Made by a program: the position numbers and the translations under genes. Below the pieces are notes generated by a model. The model worked only from the letters and a program-made list of their open reading frames with translations, was not told the DNA's origin and did not search any database. A DNA stretch of 16,588 nucleotides from Phycisphaerae bacterium. Its GTDB lineage: Bacteria; Planctomycetota; Phycisphaerae; Sedimentisphaerales; UBA12454. Each line of letters opens with the position of its first letter. The first letter of the stretch is position 1. The stretch is from contig JAQTQF010000010.1 in assembly GCA_028712345.1 (NCBI GenBank), positions 1 through 16,588 of the forward strand, given 5' to 3'. Below, in pieces: positions 1 through 6,848 of this stretch.

Positions 1-8
1 GGTTCAAA

Positions 9-95
9 ATGACTAAGATAATATTAGCCTGTGCGGTATTGATAATAGCTGCCGGATGCGATGTTGCATCGATATCCTCTTCAAAGCCGGATTAA
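9..95 (+). pseudogene. Lipoprotein signal-peptide fragment, cut off by in-frame TAA
   Basis: This 28-codon reading frame encodes a short basic start (MTK), a hydrophobic stretch and the lipobox-like end IIAAGC, then a short Ser-rich linker before TAA at 93-95. That is the N-terminus of a type II signal peptide, with Cys17 as the lipidated residue. The same frame continues without further stops to 629, where a folded envelope domain is encoded. I therefore read it as the 5' piece of one lipoprotein gene interrupted by a nonsense codon or a sequencing error. A free-standing 28-residue lipopeptide is the alternative. Only eight bases lie upstream in the window, so the ribosome binding site cannot be judged. 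Confidence 0.5.
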
Positions 96-131
96 TGCTA
101 CATCGATAAACAAAAACTATCCTCTGCCGAG

Positions 132-629
132 GTGGTTGCATTTATCGAATTATACAATGAATCTGAGTATACAGGTATACAGGTTGAGGCTGCCGATGAA
201 CTGTATCACGCGATAATGAAAAAACAGCTCTTCACTATTACCCTCGTAAAGCAGGACGCGCCTGCATGGAAAAGCGTCAATTATCAACCCGGCTCAAAAC
301 TTACGCTTGAACAGCTCTACTCTCTTCAGCAGTCGCTAAACGCAAAAGCGGTGCTGCTCGGTGTCGTAACGGATTTCAAACCCTATCCCCATTTGTCGAT
401 TGCTATGAAAATTGAGATGATTGACCTCAATCACGGTCAGACAATATGGGCAGCAGAGCAGATATGGGATTCTGCCGACAAAAATCTCGAACTGCGGGTT
501 AAAAAATACATTCAGACCCAGATGAGAACCGACAGAACCGCTGACAGGAATAAATTAACTTTCATAAGCACCAAAGACTTTATAAAATTCCTCTGCTACG
601 AACTGGCCGAAACGATGAAAATAAATTAA
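132..629 (+). CDS. Envelope lipoprotein body, CsgG/FlgO/PelC-like alpha/beta domain (possibly a pseudogene 3' part)
   Basis: The frame gives 165 residues from GTG at 132 but is open back to 96, directly after the TAA that ends the lipoprotein signal-peptide fragment. No Shine-Dalgarno sequence precedes the GTG, which argues against an independent start. The pattern of strand (VAFIELYN), helix (ADELYHAIMKK), strand (FTITLV), helix (TLEQLYSLQQSL), strand (KAVLLGVVTDF) and a paired strand ending in GQTIWAAEQIW resembles the small periplasmic fold of CsgG, FlgO, PelC and TolB N-terminal domains. Such proteins are usually outer-membrane-tethered accessory factors of secretion or flagellar systems. 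The next gene downstream is FlgM-like, so a flagellar envelope role is possible, but that is inference. The exact family is not recognised. Confidence 0.55.
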   Translation: MVAFIELYNESEYTGIQVEAADELYHAIMKKQLFTITLVKQDAPAWKSVNYQPGSKLTLEQLYSLQQSLNAKAVLLGVVTDFKPYPHLSIAMKIEMIDLNHGQTIWAAEQIWDSADKNLELRVKKYIQTQMRTDRTADRNKLTFISTKDFIKFLCYELAETMKIN

Positions 630-706
630 GGATTACAGGAACTATTATATAGAAAACCCTATTTCGTCCGGATAATATCAAAACTTTAAAATATTTTAAA
701 AAAATA

Positions 707-733
707 TTAAGTTTTCCTGAAACCAGGCGATAA
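707..733 (+). promoter_or_regulatory. Sigma-28 (FliA)-type flagellar promoter
   Basis: TTAAGTTT at 707-714 matches the flagellar consensus TAAAGTTT at 7 of 8 positions. After exactly 11 bases, GGCGATAA at 726-733 matches GCCGATAA at 7 of 8. Spacing and both boxes agree with the classical sigma-28 promoter. Transcription would start near 740, leaving a leader of about 36 nt before the ATG of the FlgM-like gene at 776. The match is read directly; use by FliA is inference. Confidence 0.65.
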
Positions 734-775
734 TAGCGATGACAGGGAACAAGAAAAATAAAGGCTTGAACCGAA

Positions 776-1042
776 ATGATAGAAAAAATAAACAATAATC
801 CGATACAGCAATTCATCAAACCTGTTCAGCCCGATGCGCAGAATAAGACACCAAATGACATAACTTCCGAATCGGCAAGTGCTTCGGTGAGTTGCGATAA
901 ATTGATAGCCCAGGCACAGAAAATGAATACAGAAAACACTCAGGCCGTCCAAAACGCCCTAAAACTTTTGCTCTCAGGCCAGTTGGACACACCCGAAAAC
1001 ATAAAAAAAGCGGCGGAAAACATCCTGAAATTTGGAATATAA
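776..1042 (+). CDS. flgM: FlgM-like anti-sigma-28 factor
   Basis: The product has 88 residues, close to the usual FlgM length. FlgM holds the flagellar sigma factor FliA inactive until the hook-basal body is complete and is then exported. The N-terminal half is polar, rich in Asn, Pro, Ser and Thr, and probably unstructured. The C-terminal third (VQNALKLLLSGQLDTPENIK, then AAENILKF) has the two-helix layout of the FliA-binding end of FlgM, with the helix-G-x-L-x-x-helix-ILKF ending. A sigma-28-type promoter lies just upstream, as expected for an autoregulated flgM. AAGG at 761-764 gives a weak ribosome binding site. Sequence similarity alone is modest; the promoter raises confidence. No other flagellar gene is recognised in the window. 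Confidence 0.6.
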   Translation: MIEKINNNPIQQFIKPVQPDAQNKTPNDITSESASASVSCDKLIAQAQKMNTENTQAVQNALKLLLSGQLDTPENIKKAAENILKFGI

Positions 1043-1049
1043 AATATAG

Positions 1050-1067
1050 TTCACCACGGAAGGTGAA
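1050..1067 (+). promoter_or_regulatory. Hairpin enclosing a strong ribosome binding site
   Basis: TTCACC (1050-1055) pairs perfectly with GGTGAA (1062-1067) across the loop ACGGAA. The right arm contains most of the extended Shine-Dalgarno sequence AAGGTGA, placed about 7 bases before the ATG at 1073. The site is therefore both strong and maskable. Regulation through this hairpin is inference. Confidence 0.4.
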
Positions 1068-1072
1068 TCACG

Positions 1073-1132
1073 ATGGAAGGAGTCCTGATACCTCGGCGAG
1101 GAATAGATTTTAGACCCCCCTTCAATCCCTAA
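1073..1132 (+). CDS. 19-codon small ORF overlapping a terminator (candidate leader peptide)
   Basis: ATG at 1073 opens a frame for MEGVLIPRRGIDFRPPFNP that ends with TAA at 1130-1132. It has a better-placed ribosome binding site (AAGGTGA, spacing about 7) than many genes here. Its Arg-Arg codons lie in the 5' arm of the terminator at 1094-1101, and its stop codon abuts the 3' arm at 1133. A ribosome on or near the stop would hinder terminator folding. It could be a regulatory leader for the zinc-ribbon gene downstream, a small functional peptide in the FlgM-like transcript, or chance. I do not recognise the peptide. Three Arg codons and the RPPFNP end would suit stalling, but that is inference. 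Confidence 0.4.
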   Translation: MEGVLIPRRGIDFRPPFNP

Positions 1133-1147
1133 CCTCGCCGTTTTTTT
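1094..1147 (+). terminator. Intrinsic terminator after the FlgM-like unit
   Basis: CGGCGAGG (1094-1101) pairs perfectly with CCTCGCCG (1133-1140) across 31 nt and is followed at once by seven T residues (1141-1147). An alternative small hairpin, CCTCG-G-CGAGG (1091-1101), uses the same 5' arm. The long loop and the embedded ORF make a regulated terminator possible. Confidence 0.75.
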
Positions 1148-1167
1148 ATATTTCCGGATTGAATACT

Positions 1168-1368
1168 ATGAACCTTCTGATTAAATGCCCAAGCTGCTGC
1201 AGAAACTTTGCCGCTGATGGAACCGTCGCCGACAAAAGAGTCAAATGCACCCTTTGCGGCAGATTGTTCAAAGTCCCAAACACAAACGAGTACGGTAAAG
1301 CCGAAAAAATTATAAACTCTTCCAAAACCACCCTCTATGTCGACCAAAAAGGTCAAATATTCGGATAG
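1168..1368 (+). CDS. Small zinc-ribbon protein (MJ0042-like)
   Basis: The 66-residue product carries two Cys-x2-Cys knuckles, Cys7/Cys10 and Cys27/Cys30, in the order CPSC, 16 residues, CTLCG, followed by RLFKVP. This is the layout of MJ0042-type zinc ribbons, in which the four cysteines bind one zinc. Cys11 is an additional, non-canonical cysteine. The C-terminal half (about residues 36-66) is polar, without a recognisable domain or membrane segment. Such ribbons often sit at the N-terminus of longer signalling or membrane proteins; here the gene stops early, so it is either a stand-alone mini-protein or a remnant. ATG at 1168 is preferred over TTG at 1159 because GGA at 1156-1158 is the only upstream purine motif, and it is weak. 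The function is unknown. Confidence 0.55.
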   Translation: MNLLIKCPSCCRNFAADGTVADKRVKCTLCGRLFKVPNTNEYGKAEKIINSSKTTLYVDQKGQIFG

Positions 1369-1481
1369 TTTTTGTGCCGGTTTTTTTTCTTGACAGCTCC
1401 GCCAAAATATTTAACCATACCAGCCGTGTAATTAAGACTGTTGTGTATAGCGTAATGATTACTTTTTTGAAGGAGTAAGTT

Positions 1482-2252
1482 ATGAGCCGTACAAAATTAG
1501 TTTTAGTTCTTGCCTTTGTTGTCGGGTGGTATTGTTCTGATGCAATTGCAGTCGCCCCCCTTGGTCCTCCAGTATCGAATCTCGGAAAAGGTCAGTCCTC
1601 CATCGGCATCGCTTATACATACAGCAGAATGGACCTTGATTTCGACAGCGGAAGTTCTCCCGGAGGCGGACCGGCTTTCACTTTAGATGCCATTAGAAGC
1701 CACGGCATATTCGTTGATTTCGCCCGTGGTTTCGGTGAAAGATGGGAAGCCTTTATCAGAGTCGGTGCAGGAAGTACGAGAGCAACCGACAGTGTCGGCT
1801 CTTCGGCGATACATATGCACGACCCTGACAGGGGCTATGCGGTGGGCTTTGGAACAAAATGGACTTTCTACCAACCTCAGCCTAATCTTAAGTTCGGCAG
1901 CATCTTTCAGATACTATGGACAAAGATTAAAGGCGACGCAATGATAGCCGGCAACAGTTGGGATACGGACACCGATATGACCGAAATGCAAATCGCAATA
2001 GGTCCGGAATACAGGTTTAACGACAGGTTCTCATTATACGGCGGAGCTTTCTTTAATATCGTTGACGGCAAGTTCGATGCCAAACGAAGAAATGCTGCTG
2101 CTTCAATTTCATACGATATAGACAGCGGCGCCGTTGCAGGCGGGTTCCTTGGCTCTTCGGTCAAAATCAACGACAATACAGATTTGAACCTTGAATGGCA
2201 GCATACATCTGCCCTGGATTTGATCGGCGTAAAACTTGTCTTCGGGTTCTAA
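1482..2252 (+). CDS. Outer-membrane beta-barrel protein, hypothetical
   Basis: The 256-residue product starts with a signal peptide: basic MSRTK, a hydrophobic core LVLVLAFVVGW and the cleavage motif AIA before Val24. The mature part shows alternating amphipathic strands rich in Gly and aromatics, such as SSIGIAYTYSRM, GYAVGFGTKWTFY and MQIAIGPEYRF, with acidic or Gly-rich turns. It ends in LVFGF; a C-terminal aromatic is the signal recognised by the BAM insertion machinery. The size fits a barrel of 8 to 12 strands. AAGGAG at 1470-1475, six bases before the ATG, fixes the start. The ligand or role cannot be told from sequence. It stands as a single gene between unrelated neighbours. Confidence 0.7.
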   Translation: MSRTKLVLVLAFVVGWYCSDAIAVAPLGPPVSNLGKGQSSIGIAYTYSRMDLDFDSGSSPGGGPAFTLDAIRSHGIFVDFARGFGERWEAFIRVGAGSTRATDSVGSSAIHMHDPDRGYAVGFGTKWTFYQPQPNLKFGSIFQILWTKIKGDAMIAGNSWDTDTDMTEMQIAIGPEYRFNDRFSLYGGAFFNIVDGKFDAKRRNAAASISYDIDSGAVAGGFLGSSVKINDNTDLNLEWQHTSALDLIGVKLVFGF

Positions 2253-2711
2253 CTTAGAATCAGAGAGTAAAAATATAAACCCAAAAAAGCCGCCGAGCCC
2301 GATTTTTCACCGTTTTAGCACTTTGAATAGGAGCATTTTAAGGGTAGCCGTAAAGTGAGCTGTAAGTATAATTACAGAAAGCTCCAGGCAGAACCTCAGA
2401 CCCAGCCTATAATACATATGTTTTTCTAAGTCTCTGTATAGACGGCGGATAGCGGCTATCTCGGCAATAAAACCAAACGCCTTAATATAACACTTGCAAA
2501 ATCAAGATGTTATGTTAAAATGTGGCTATGAGAAAAGAAAATTACAGAACCAGGCCTGAGTCTGGTTACTAAGTAAAACATCGAATTCTTCGGTCCCGGT
2601 CTGTCGGTTCTGACAGCAAAAAATCTTCAAATTTGTTGATGCAGGCTTGTCTTTCAGACTGACCAAAATAATGGATAAATATATGCTGTAATTATTTTTG
2701 GAGGTTCAGAT
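2253..2711 (+). other. Structured intergenic region and leader of the abl operon
   Basis: This 459-nt gap has no convincing long gene. Visible structures are a bulged hairpin at 2357-2384 (GAG, then CTGTAA paired with TTACAG, then CTC with an AAAG bulge), a small hairpin GATAG-CGG-CTATC at 2448-2460, and two hairpins in the presumed abl leader: AACCAG/CTGGTT (about 2549-2568) and CTGTC/GACAG (about 2602-2617). A 14-codon frame MRKENYRTRPESGY begins at 2528, about where transcription from the promoter at 2494-2521 should start. I saw no match to the lysine riboswitch or another riboswitch core. The ablA ribosome binding site GGAGG is at 2700-2704. Confidence 0.4.
2494..2521 (+). promoter_or_regulatory. 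Sigma-70-type promoter of the abl operon
   Basis: TTGCAA (2494-2499) and TAAAAT (2516-2521) are separated by 16 bases. These are reasonable -35 and -10 boxes. The start would fall near 2528, giving a leader of about 185 nt before ablA. Salt or osmotic control is expected for this pathway, but no operator is recognised. Confidence 0.45.
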
Positions 2712-4022
2712 ATGAAAACTTTAACCCTCAGTGAACAGAAAATAGCTGATTTGTTCGACAACAAGATAACCGCTGCCCAGTGGACCAACTGGAAGTGGCA
2801 ACTGGCTCACAGTATCAGGGACATTGATACCATTGAGAAACTCCTGAATGTGGAATTTTCTCAAAATGACAGGGAAAAAATTATCAAAACTGCCGAGAAA
2901 TTTCCGATATCCGTAACGCCATACTATTTATCTCTTATCGATACATCAGATATGGAAAACGACCCTGTTTACAAACAGGCGATTCCTTCCGTCAGTGAGT
3001 TAATTACCAGTAAATCGGAAATGTCTGACCCGCTTGCAGAGGATAAAGACAGTCCCGTTGGTGGAATTACACACAGGTATCCTGACAGAGTACTTCTATT
3101 GGCCAGCAATGTATGTTCAATGTACTGTCGACACTGCACGAGAAAACGCAGGGTTGGGGATGTCGACTATATACCTGACAAAAAAACTATTGAGCGGGCA
3201 ATTGATTATATAAAAAATACGCCGAAAGTTCGCGATGTACTGCTTTCCGGAGGAGACCCTTTTTTACTGCCTGATGATTATCTCGACTGGATACTCAGCA
3301 AACTGGATAAAATCGAGCATGTCGAGGTAGTCAGAATCGGTACAAGAACACCGGTTGTCTTGCCTTACCGCATAACAGATGAGCTGATCGAAATGTTAAA
3401 GACACATCAGCCTTTATGGATAAATACGCATTTTAATCATCCGCGCGAAATAACAAGCTCATCGCGTATGGCTCTGCGAAAACTGGCTGACGGCGGTTTC
3501 CCGCTGGGCAATCAATCGGTGCTGCTGGCAGGAGTCAATGACTGCCCGCGAATAATGAAAAAGCTGATGCATAAGTTGGTTCAAAATCGTGTCAGGCCTT
3601 ATTATCTCTATCAGTGCGACCTTTCGGAAGGGCTGGCACATTTTCGCACGCCTGTCGGCAAAGGCATCGAGATTGTCGAAAGCCTGATAGGTCATACCAG
3701 CGGATTTGCCGTGCCGACATATGTTATAGATGCTCCCGGCGGTGGCGGCAAGATTCCGGTTATGCCAAATTATCTTATTTCGTGGTCAACAAACAAGGTC
3801 GTCCTGCGAAATTATGAGGGGGTTATAACTACATATAAAGAGCCGGATTCATATGAACCGATATTTTGCGACCGCAATTGCGATGATTGTCGGCTGCATC
3901 TGAAACTCGATGATGCTGATGAATATAAAGCTATGGGGATAGGTAAGCTGCTGGCTGATTTCGATAAGACTATATCGCTTACCCCGGCAAATAATGAAAG
4001 GCACAGTAGGAGAAACCTCTAA
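2712..4022 (+). CDS. ablA: L-lysine 2,3-aminomutase
   Basis: This radical-SAM and PLP enzyme moves the alpha-amino group of L-lysine to C3, giving L-beta-lysine. The 436 residues match the family length. The [4Fe-4S]/SAM motif Cx3Cx2C is Cys135, Cys139 and Cys142 (CSMYCRHC). The PLP lysine is Lys347 in DAPGGGGK. The acidic residues that hold the substrate side-chain amine are kept in YQCDLSEG and YVIDAPGGGG. The C-terminal CDRNCDDC and the Cys of GVNDCP form the expected zinc site, so the enzyme looks intact. GGAGG at 2700-2704 sets the start. The stop overlaps the next ATG (TAATG). Being first in an operon with ablB points to osmolyte synthesis rather than lysine fermentation. Confidence 0.93.
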   Translation: MKTLTLSEQKIADLFDNKITAAQWTNWKWQLAHSIRDIDTIEKLLNVEFSQNDREKIIKTAEKFPISVTPYYLSLIDTSDMENDPVYKQAIPSVSELITSKSEMSDPLAEDKDSPVGGITHRYPDRVLLLASNVCSMYCRHCTRKRRVGDVDYIPDKKTIERAIDYIKNTPKVRDVLLSGGDPFLLPDDYLDWILSKLDKIEHVEVVRIGTRTPVVLPYRITDELIEMLKTHQPLWINTHFNHPREITSSSRMALRKLADGGFPLGNQSVLLAGVNDCPRIMKKLMHKLVQNRVRPYYLYQCDLSEGLAHFRTPVGKGIEIVESLIGHTSGFAVPTYVIDAPGGGGKIPVMPNYLISWSTNKVVLRNYEGVITTYKEPDSYEPIFCDRNCDDCRLHLKLDDADEYKAMGIGKLLADFDKTISLTPANNERHSRRNL

Positions 4023-5482
4023 TGGCAGTTATAGATTATTTGATTTTTGCAGTTTATATGATTGGCGTACTGGCAATCGGTTATTACCATTTCAAAAAAA
4101 ATAAAAGTGCCGAGGACTACTATGTCGGAAGCAGAAATGTCAAGTCCCATCATGTCGGACTTTCTATTGTAGCTACCGATGTCGGCGGGGGATTTTCGAT
4201 TGGACTGGGCGGATTGGGTTTTGTAATGGGGCTTGCAGGCAGTTGGCTCTTGTTCACCGGACTAGTCGGTGCGTGGCTGACAGCTGTTCTGATTATACCT
4301 AAGATAAAAAAGATTGACCAGAAACACGATATGTACACCTATCCAGACTTTTTAAGGCATCGCTACAATGATAAAGTTGCGCTGGTGGCTGCAATCATAT
4401 CCGGTATAGGCTATATGGGTTTTACTGGGGCTCAAATCCTTGCCGGTGCCAAGCTGGCCTCAGCTACGATGATAACAAAAGCACCGTTCGGGATACATCC
4501 ATTGCAGTTTTCTCTGTATATCATAGCTACCGTTACTGTTGCTTACACGGTTATCGGCGGACTTAAAGCCGTTATCTATACCGACAGTGTTCAGTGGGCG
4601 ACACTACTTTTCGGGCTGTTGTTTGTAACTGTTCCGGTTACACTTTACAAGGTAGGCGGATTTTCGGGGCTAAGAGAAAAACTGCCGCCGGAATTTTTCA
4701 CACTTACCAATGTCGATGGTATTACTGTAATAAACTGGATGATTACTATAATACCTATTTGGCTGATTGGTATGACATTGTATCAGAGAATGTATGCGTG
4801 CAGGAACACAAAGGAAGCAAAACGGGCATGGTTTATTGCAGGGCTCTTCGAATATCCGGTGATGGCTTTTACAGGTGTCTTTTTGGGTATGTGTGCAAGG
4901 GTAATTTTCCCGCAAGCTGAGTCCGAGATGGCAATGCCGATGCTCATAAGGGATATTCTTCCGGCCGGAGTTACGGGTATTGTCATAGCGGCTTATTTTT
5001 CAGCAATTATGTCAACCGCTGATAGCTGCCTAATGGCAGCATCGGGAAATATTGTCAACGATGTTCTTCAGAGATATATATTCAAAAATTCCGGCGTAAA
5101 AACCATAATGGCTCTTTCGCAAATCGTTACGCTTATTATAGGAGTCGCAGCAATTATTATAGCAAGCAGTTTCCAACAGGTGCTCGGGGCGATTCTTTAT
5201 GCCTATGCGTTTATGGTATCCGGGCTTTTTATTCCGACATTGGGCGCGTATTTCTGGAAAAAAAGCAGCTCCAGTGCGGCATTATGGGCAATGCTCGGCG
5301 GCGGAGGGTTGACGCTTTTATTACTGACCAATACGGTAACGCTTCCGCAACGACTTGCCAAAATCGGGATCAGTGAATCTTTTTACGGAATGTTTTTTTC
5401 AGCAATTATTTTTGTCCCACTGTCTTTGCTGAGGCCTGACCGTGAAATAACAGAAACGGCTAAAGAGGTAAAGTATGTCTGA
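4022..5482 (+). CDS. Sodium:solute symporter (SSS family) within the abl operon
   Basis: The 486-residue product is a polytopic membrane protein with about 13 hydrophobic segments, normal for the SSS (PutP/BetS/SGLT-type) family. The family signature TVIGGLKAVIYTDSVQ lies around residues 176-192. Asp53 in ATDVGGGFSIG aligns with the Na+-linked Asp55 of PutP, and Ser331-Thr332 in IMSTADS match the Na2-site Ser/Thr of transmembrane segment 8. Na+-driven uptake is therefore likely. The gene overlaps ablA by one base and ablB by eight, and AGGAG (4008-4012) precedes its start, so it is co-translated with both enzymes. The substrate cannot be read from sequence. Lysine, beta-lysine or acetyl-beta-lysine are the contextual guesses; proline or betaine uptake is the alternative. 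Confidence 0.85.
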   Translation: MAVIDYLIFAVYMIGVLAIGYYHFKKNKSAEDYYVGSRNVKSHHVGLSIVATDVGGGFSIGLGGLGFVMGLAGSWLLFTGLVGAWLTAVLIIPKIKKIDQKHDMYTYPDFLRHRYNDKVALVAAIISGIGYMGFTGAQILAGAKLASATMITKAPFGIHPLQFSLYIIATVTVAYTVIGGLKAVIYTDSVQWATLLFGLLFVTVPVTLYKVGGFSGLREKLPPEFFTLTNVDGITVINWMITIIPIWLIGMTLYQRMYACRNTKEAKRAWFIAGLFEYPVMAFTGVFLGMCARVIFPQAESEMAMPMLIRDILPAGVTGIVIAAYFSAIMSTADSCLMAASGNIVNDVLQRYIFKNSGVKTIMALSQIVTLIIGVAAIIIASSFQQVLGAILYAYAFMVSGLFIPTLGAYFWKKSSSSAALWAMLGGGGLTLLLLTNTVTLPQRLAKIGISESFYGMFFSAIIFVPLSLLRPDREITETAKEVKYV

Positions 5483-6314
5483 CAAAATTGAAACAATGGG
5501 GAATTCCGTCATTCAGCACGGCCCCGAAAATAGCAGAATATACCTAATGAAAGTTGGCGGAGCTGATGTGCCTGAGATAGTCGGCAAACTCGAAAAACTG
5601 GCACAGAAAAAATCTTACAGCAAGATATTCGCCAAAGTGCCTTTGCAGTTAAAGCCTTTTTTTCGGGAGGAGGACTATAAGGCCGAGGCGATGGTGCCGG
5701 GTTTTTATCAGGGCAGAGACGAGGCGGTGTTTCTGGCAAAGTTTCTGTCGAAGGAAAGGGAGCTTGAACCAAAAACAGATGAGATTTCAGCCAACCTTAC
5801 CATCGCAAGGTCTAAAGCCAAGCAGCGGACAGATACCGACATTAAAAGTTTTCGTATAAAAAAAGCGGAACCGGGAGATGCTGAAAATATCAGCGGTGTT
5901 TTCAAAAGGGTTTTTGAAACATATCCTTTTCCGGTTCACGATGTTGGATATATAAAGGATACAATGCGAGGTCATATCTGTTATTTTTGTGCTGTTGAGA
6001 AAGACACGAAAAAAATAGCTGCCGTTTCTTCGGCGGAGATTGACGCAACGGAAAAAAATGTTGAGATGACGGATTTTGCGACTTTGCCCGCTTATCGCGG
6101 CAATGGGTTGGCAGGAGCACTTTTGGAGAGGATGGAGTCAGAGATGGCAACTATGGGAATTAAAAAGGCTTACACAATCGCCAGAGCGCTTTCGGTGGGA
6201 GTCAATATTCTCTTTGCCAGAGCCGGGTATGAATATGCGGGAACGCTTATAAACAACACTAATATCTGCGGACAGATTGAAAGTATGAATGTCTGGCATA
6301 AATCATTTCGATAA
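5475..6314 (+). CDS. ablB: Beta-lysine N6-acetyltransferase
   Basis: This GNAT-fold enzyme acetylates beta-lysine on the epsilon amine with acetyl-CoA, giving N-epsilon-acetyl-beta-lysine, a compatible solute known from methanogens and some bacteria. The 279 residues agree with AblB. The N-terminal half (about 1-125) is the AblB-specific region, and the GNAT domain follows (about 125-279). The acetyl-CoA loop is YRGNGLAGALLERM, with Arg208-Gly209-Asn210-Gly211 and Gly214. The preceding strand is VEMTDFATLPA. GAGG at 5465-5468 lies six bases from the ATG, which is inside the end of the symporter gene. AblB assignment rests on operon position and the domain layout together. Confidence 0.88.
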   Translation: MSDKIETMGNSVIQHGPENSRIYLMKVGGADVPEIVGKLEKLAQKKSYSKIFAKVPLQLKPFFREEDYKAEAMVPGFYQGRDEAVFLAKFLSKERELEPKTDEISANLTIARSKAKQRTDTDIKSFRIKKAEPGDAENISGVFKRVFETYPFPVHDVGYIKDTMRGHICYFCAVEKDTKKIAAVSSAEIDATEKNVEMTDFATLPAYRGNGLAGALLERMESEMATMGIKKAYTIARALSVGVNILFARAGYEYAGTLINNTNICGQIESMNVWHKSFR

Positions 6315-6424
6315 TCACATTCGAACATTCGTCTCTATAAAATTATCGAACTAAAGGTTAATAGCATAAGTCTATGTATATGTTTATGTTATCGAATAAG
6401 CAGGATATTCATAGAAGAACATAA

Positions 6425-6498
6425 TACGCCCGACAGGACTCGAACCTGTGACCTCCGGTTTAGGAAACCGGCGCTCTATCCTGCTGAGCTACGAGCGC
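6425..6498 (-). tRNA. tRNA-Arg (anticodon CCT)
   Basis: Read on the minus strand, the acceptor arm starts GCGCTCG and closes with CGGGCGT (G-T pairs at 1-72 and 5-68). The D arm GCTCAGCAGGATAGAGC follows. The anticodon stem CCGGT/ACCGG encloses the loop TTCCTAA, giving anticodon CCT for AGG codons. The T arm is ACAGG, TTCGAGT, CCTGT. The discriminator base is A and no CCA is encoded. Length is 74 nt. Confidence 0.95.
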
Positions 6499-6512
6499 GA
6501 CACCAAAGGCAT

Positions 6513-6540
6513 AATCTACTGATAAAACACGGTTTTGCAA
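6513..6540 (-). promoter_or_regulatory. Promoter of the tRNA-Arg gene
   Basis: On the minus strand TTGCAA (6540-6535) and TAGATT (6518-6513) are 16 bases apart. Transcription would begin near 6507, a few bases before the mature tRNA 5' end at 6498. Each box matches the consensus at 4 of 6 positions. Confidence 0.4.
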
Positions 6541-6586
6541 GGATTTTAAACCCAAAACAAAGCACAAATAACGCAGAAATATCAAT

Positions 6587-6745
6587 AAAAGCCGAGTCCG
6601 CCTCTGACGGATAAACGGCCCGGCAGCGCCTCAGAGCCCAAGCGACAGCGCAGGGAGAAGCCGAGTCGCGTAAGCGGCCGGAATCGGTTTATCGTAATAA
6701 TTCCGGTCGTTTATGCAGGGTTTTCGCCCCTGTGCCAAAACATAA
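6587..6745. repeat. GC-rich palindromic repeat cluster between tRNA-Arg and the sigma gene
   Basis: AAGCCGAGTC occurs at 6589-6598 and again at 6658-6667. CTCTGA (near 6603) and TCAGAG (near 6631) can pair. CCGGAAT (6678-6684) pairs with ATTCCGG around a 15-nt loop, and CAGGG/CCCTG forms a further small hairpin near 6717-6733. The 24 nt at 6661-6684 recur at 8141-8164. The cluster has no coding signal. The rest of the gap (6315-6424 and 6541-6586) is AT-rich without a recognised feature. Confidence 0.45.
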
Positions 6746-6796
6746 TTTCTGCAAATTTTTGTGTTACCCGCTCCCAAAACCATCCACTAAATAATT

Positions 6797-6822
6797 GGAA
6801 CCGTTAGCTCAGGGTCTCTAAA
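6797..6822 (+). promoter_or_regulatory. Possible ECF-type promoter of the sigma operon
   Basis: GGAACC at 6797-6802 resembles the GGAAC -35 box of ECF sigma factors, and TCTAAA at 6817-6822 could be the -10 box (14 bases between). GTCTCTA occurs here (6814-6820) and again at 6834-6840. ECF operons often control themselves, so this is plausible but weak. Confidence 0.25.
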
Positions 6823-6848
6823 AAGTTTATAGTGTCTCTACATCCGAA

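Noticed and set aside
1390..1419. TTGACA at 1390-1395 as a promoter for the beta-barrel gene
   Set aside because: The -35 match is perfect, but no acceptable -10 box lies 16-18 bases downstream.
2253..2711. Lysine or c-di-AMP riboswitch before ablA
   Set aside because: The conserved core sequences of these classes are not visible; only generic hairpins are present.
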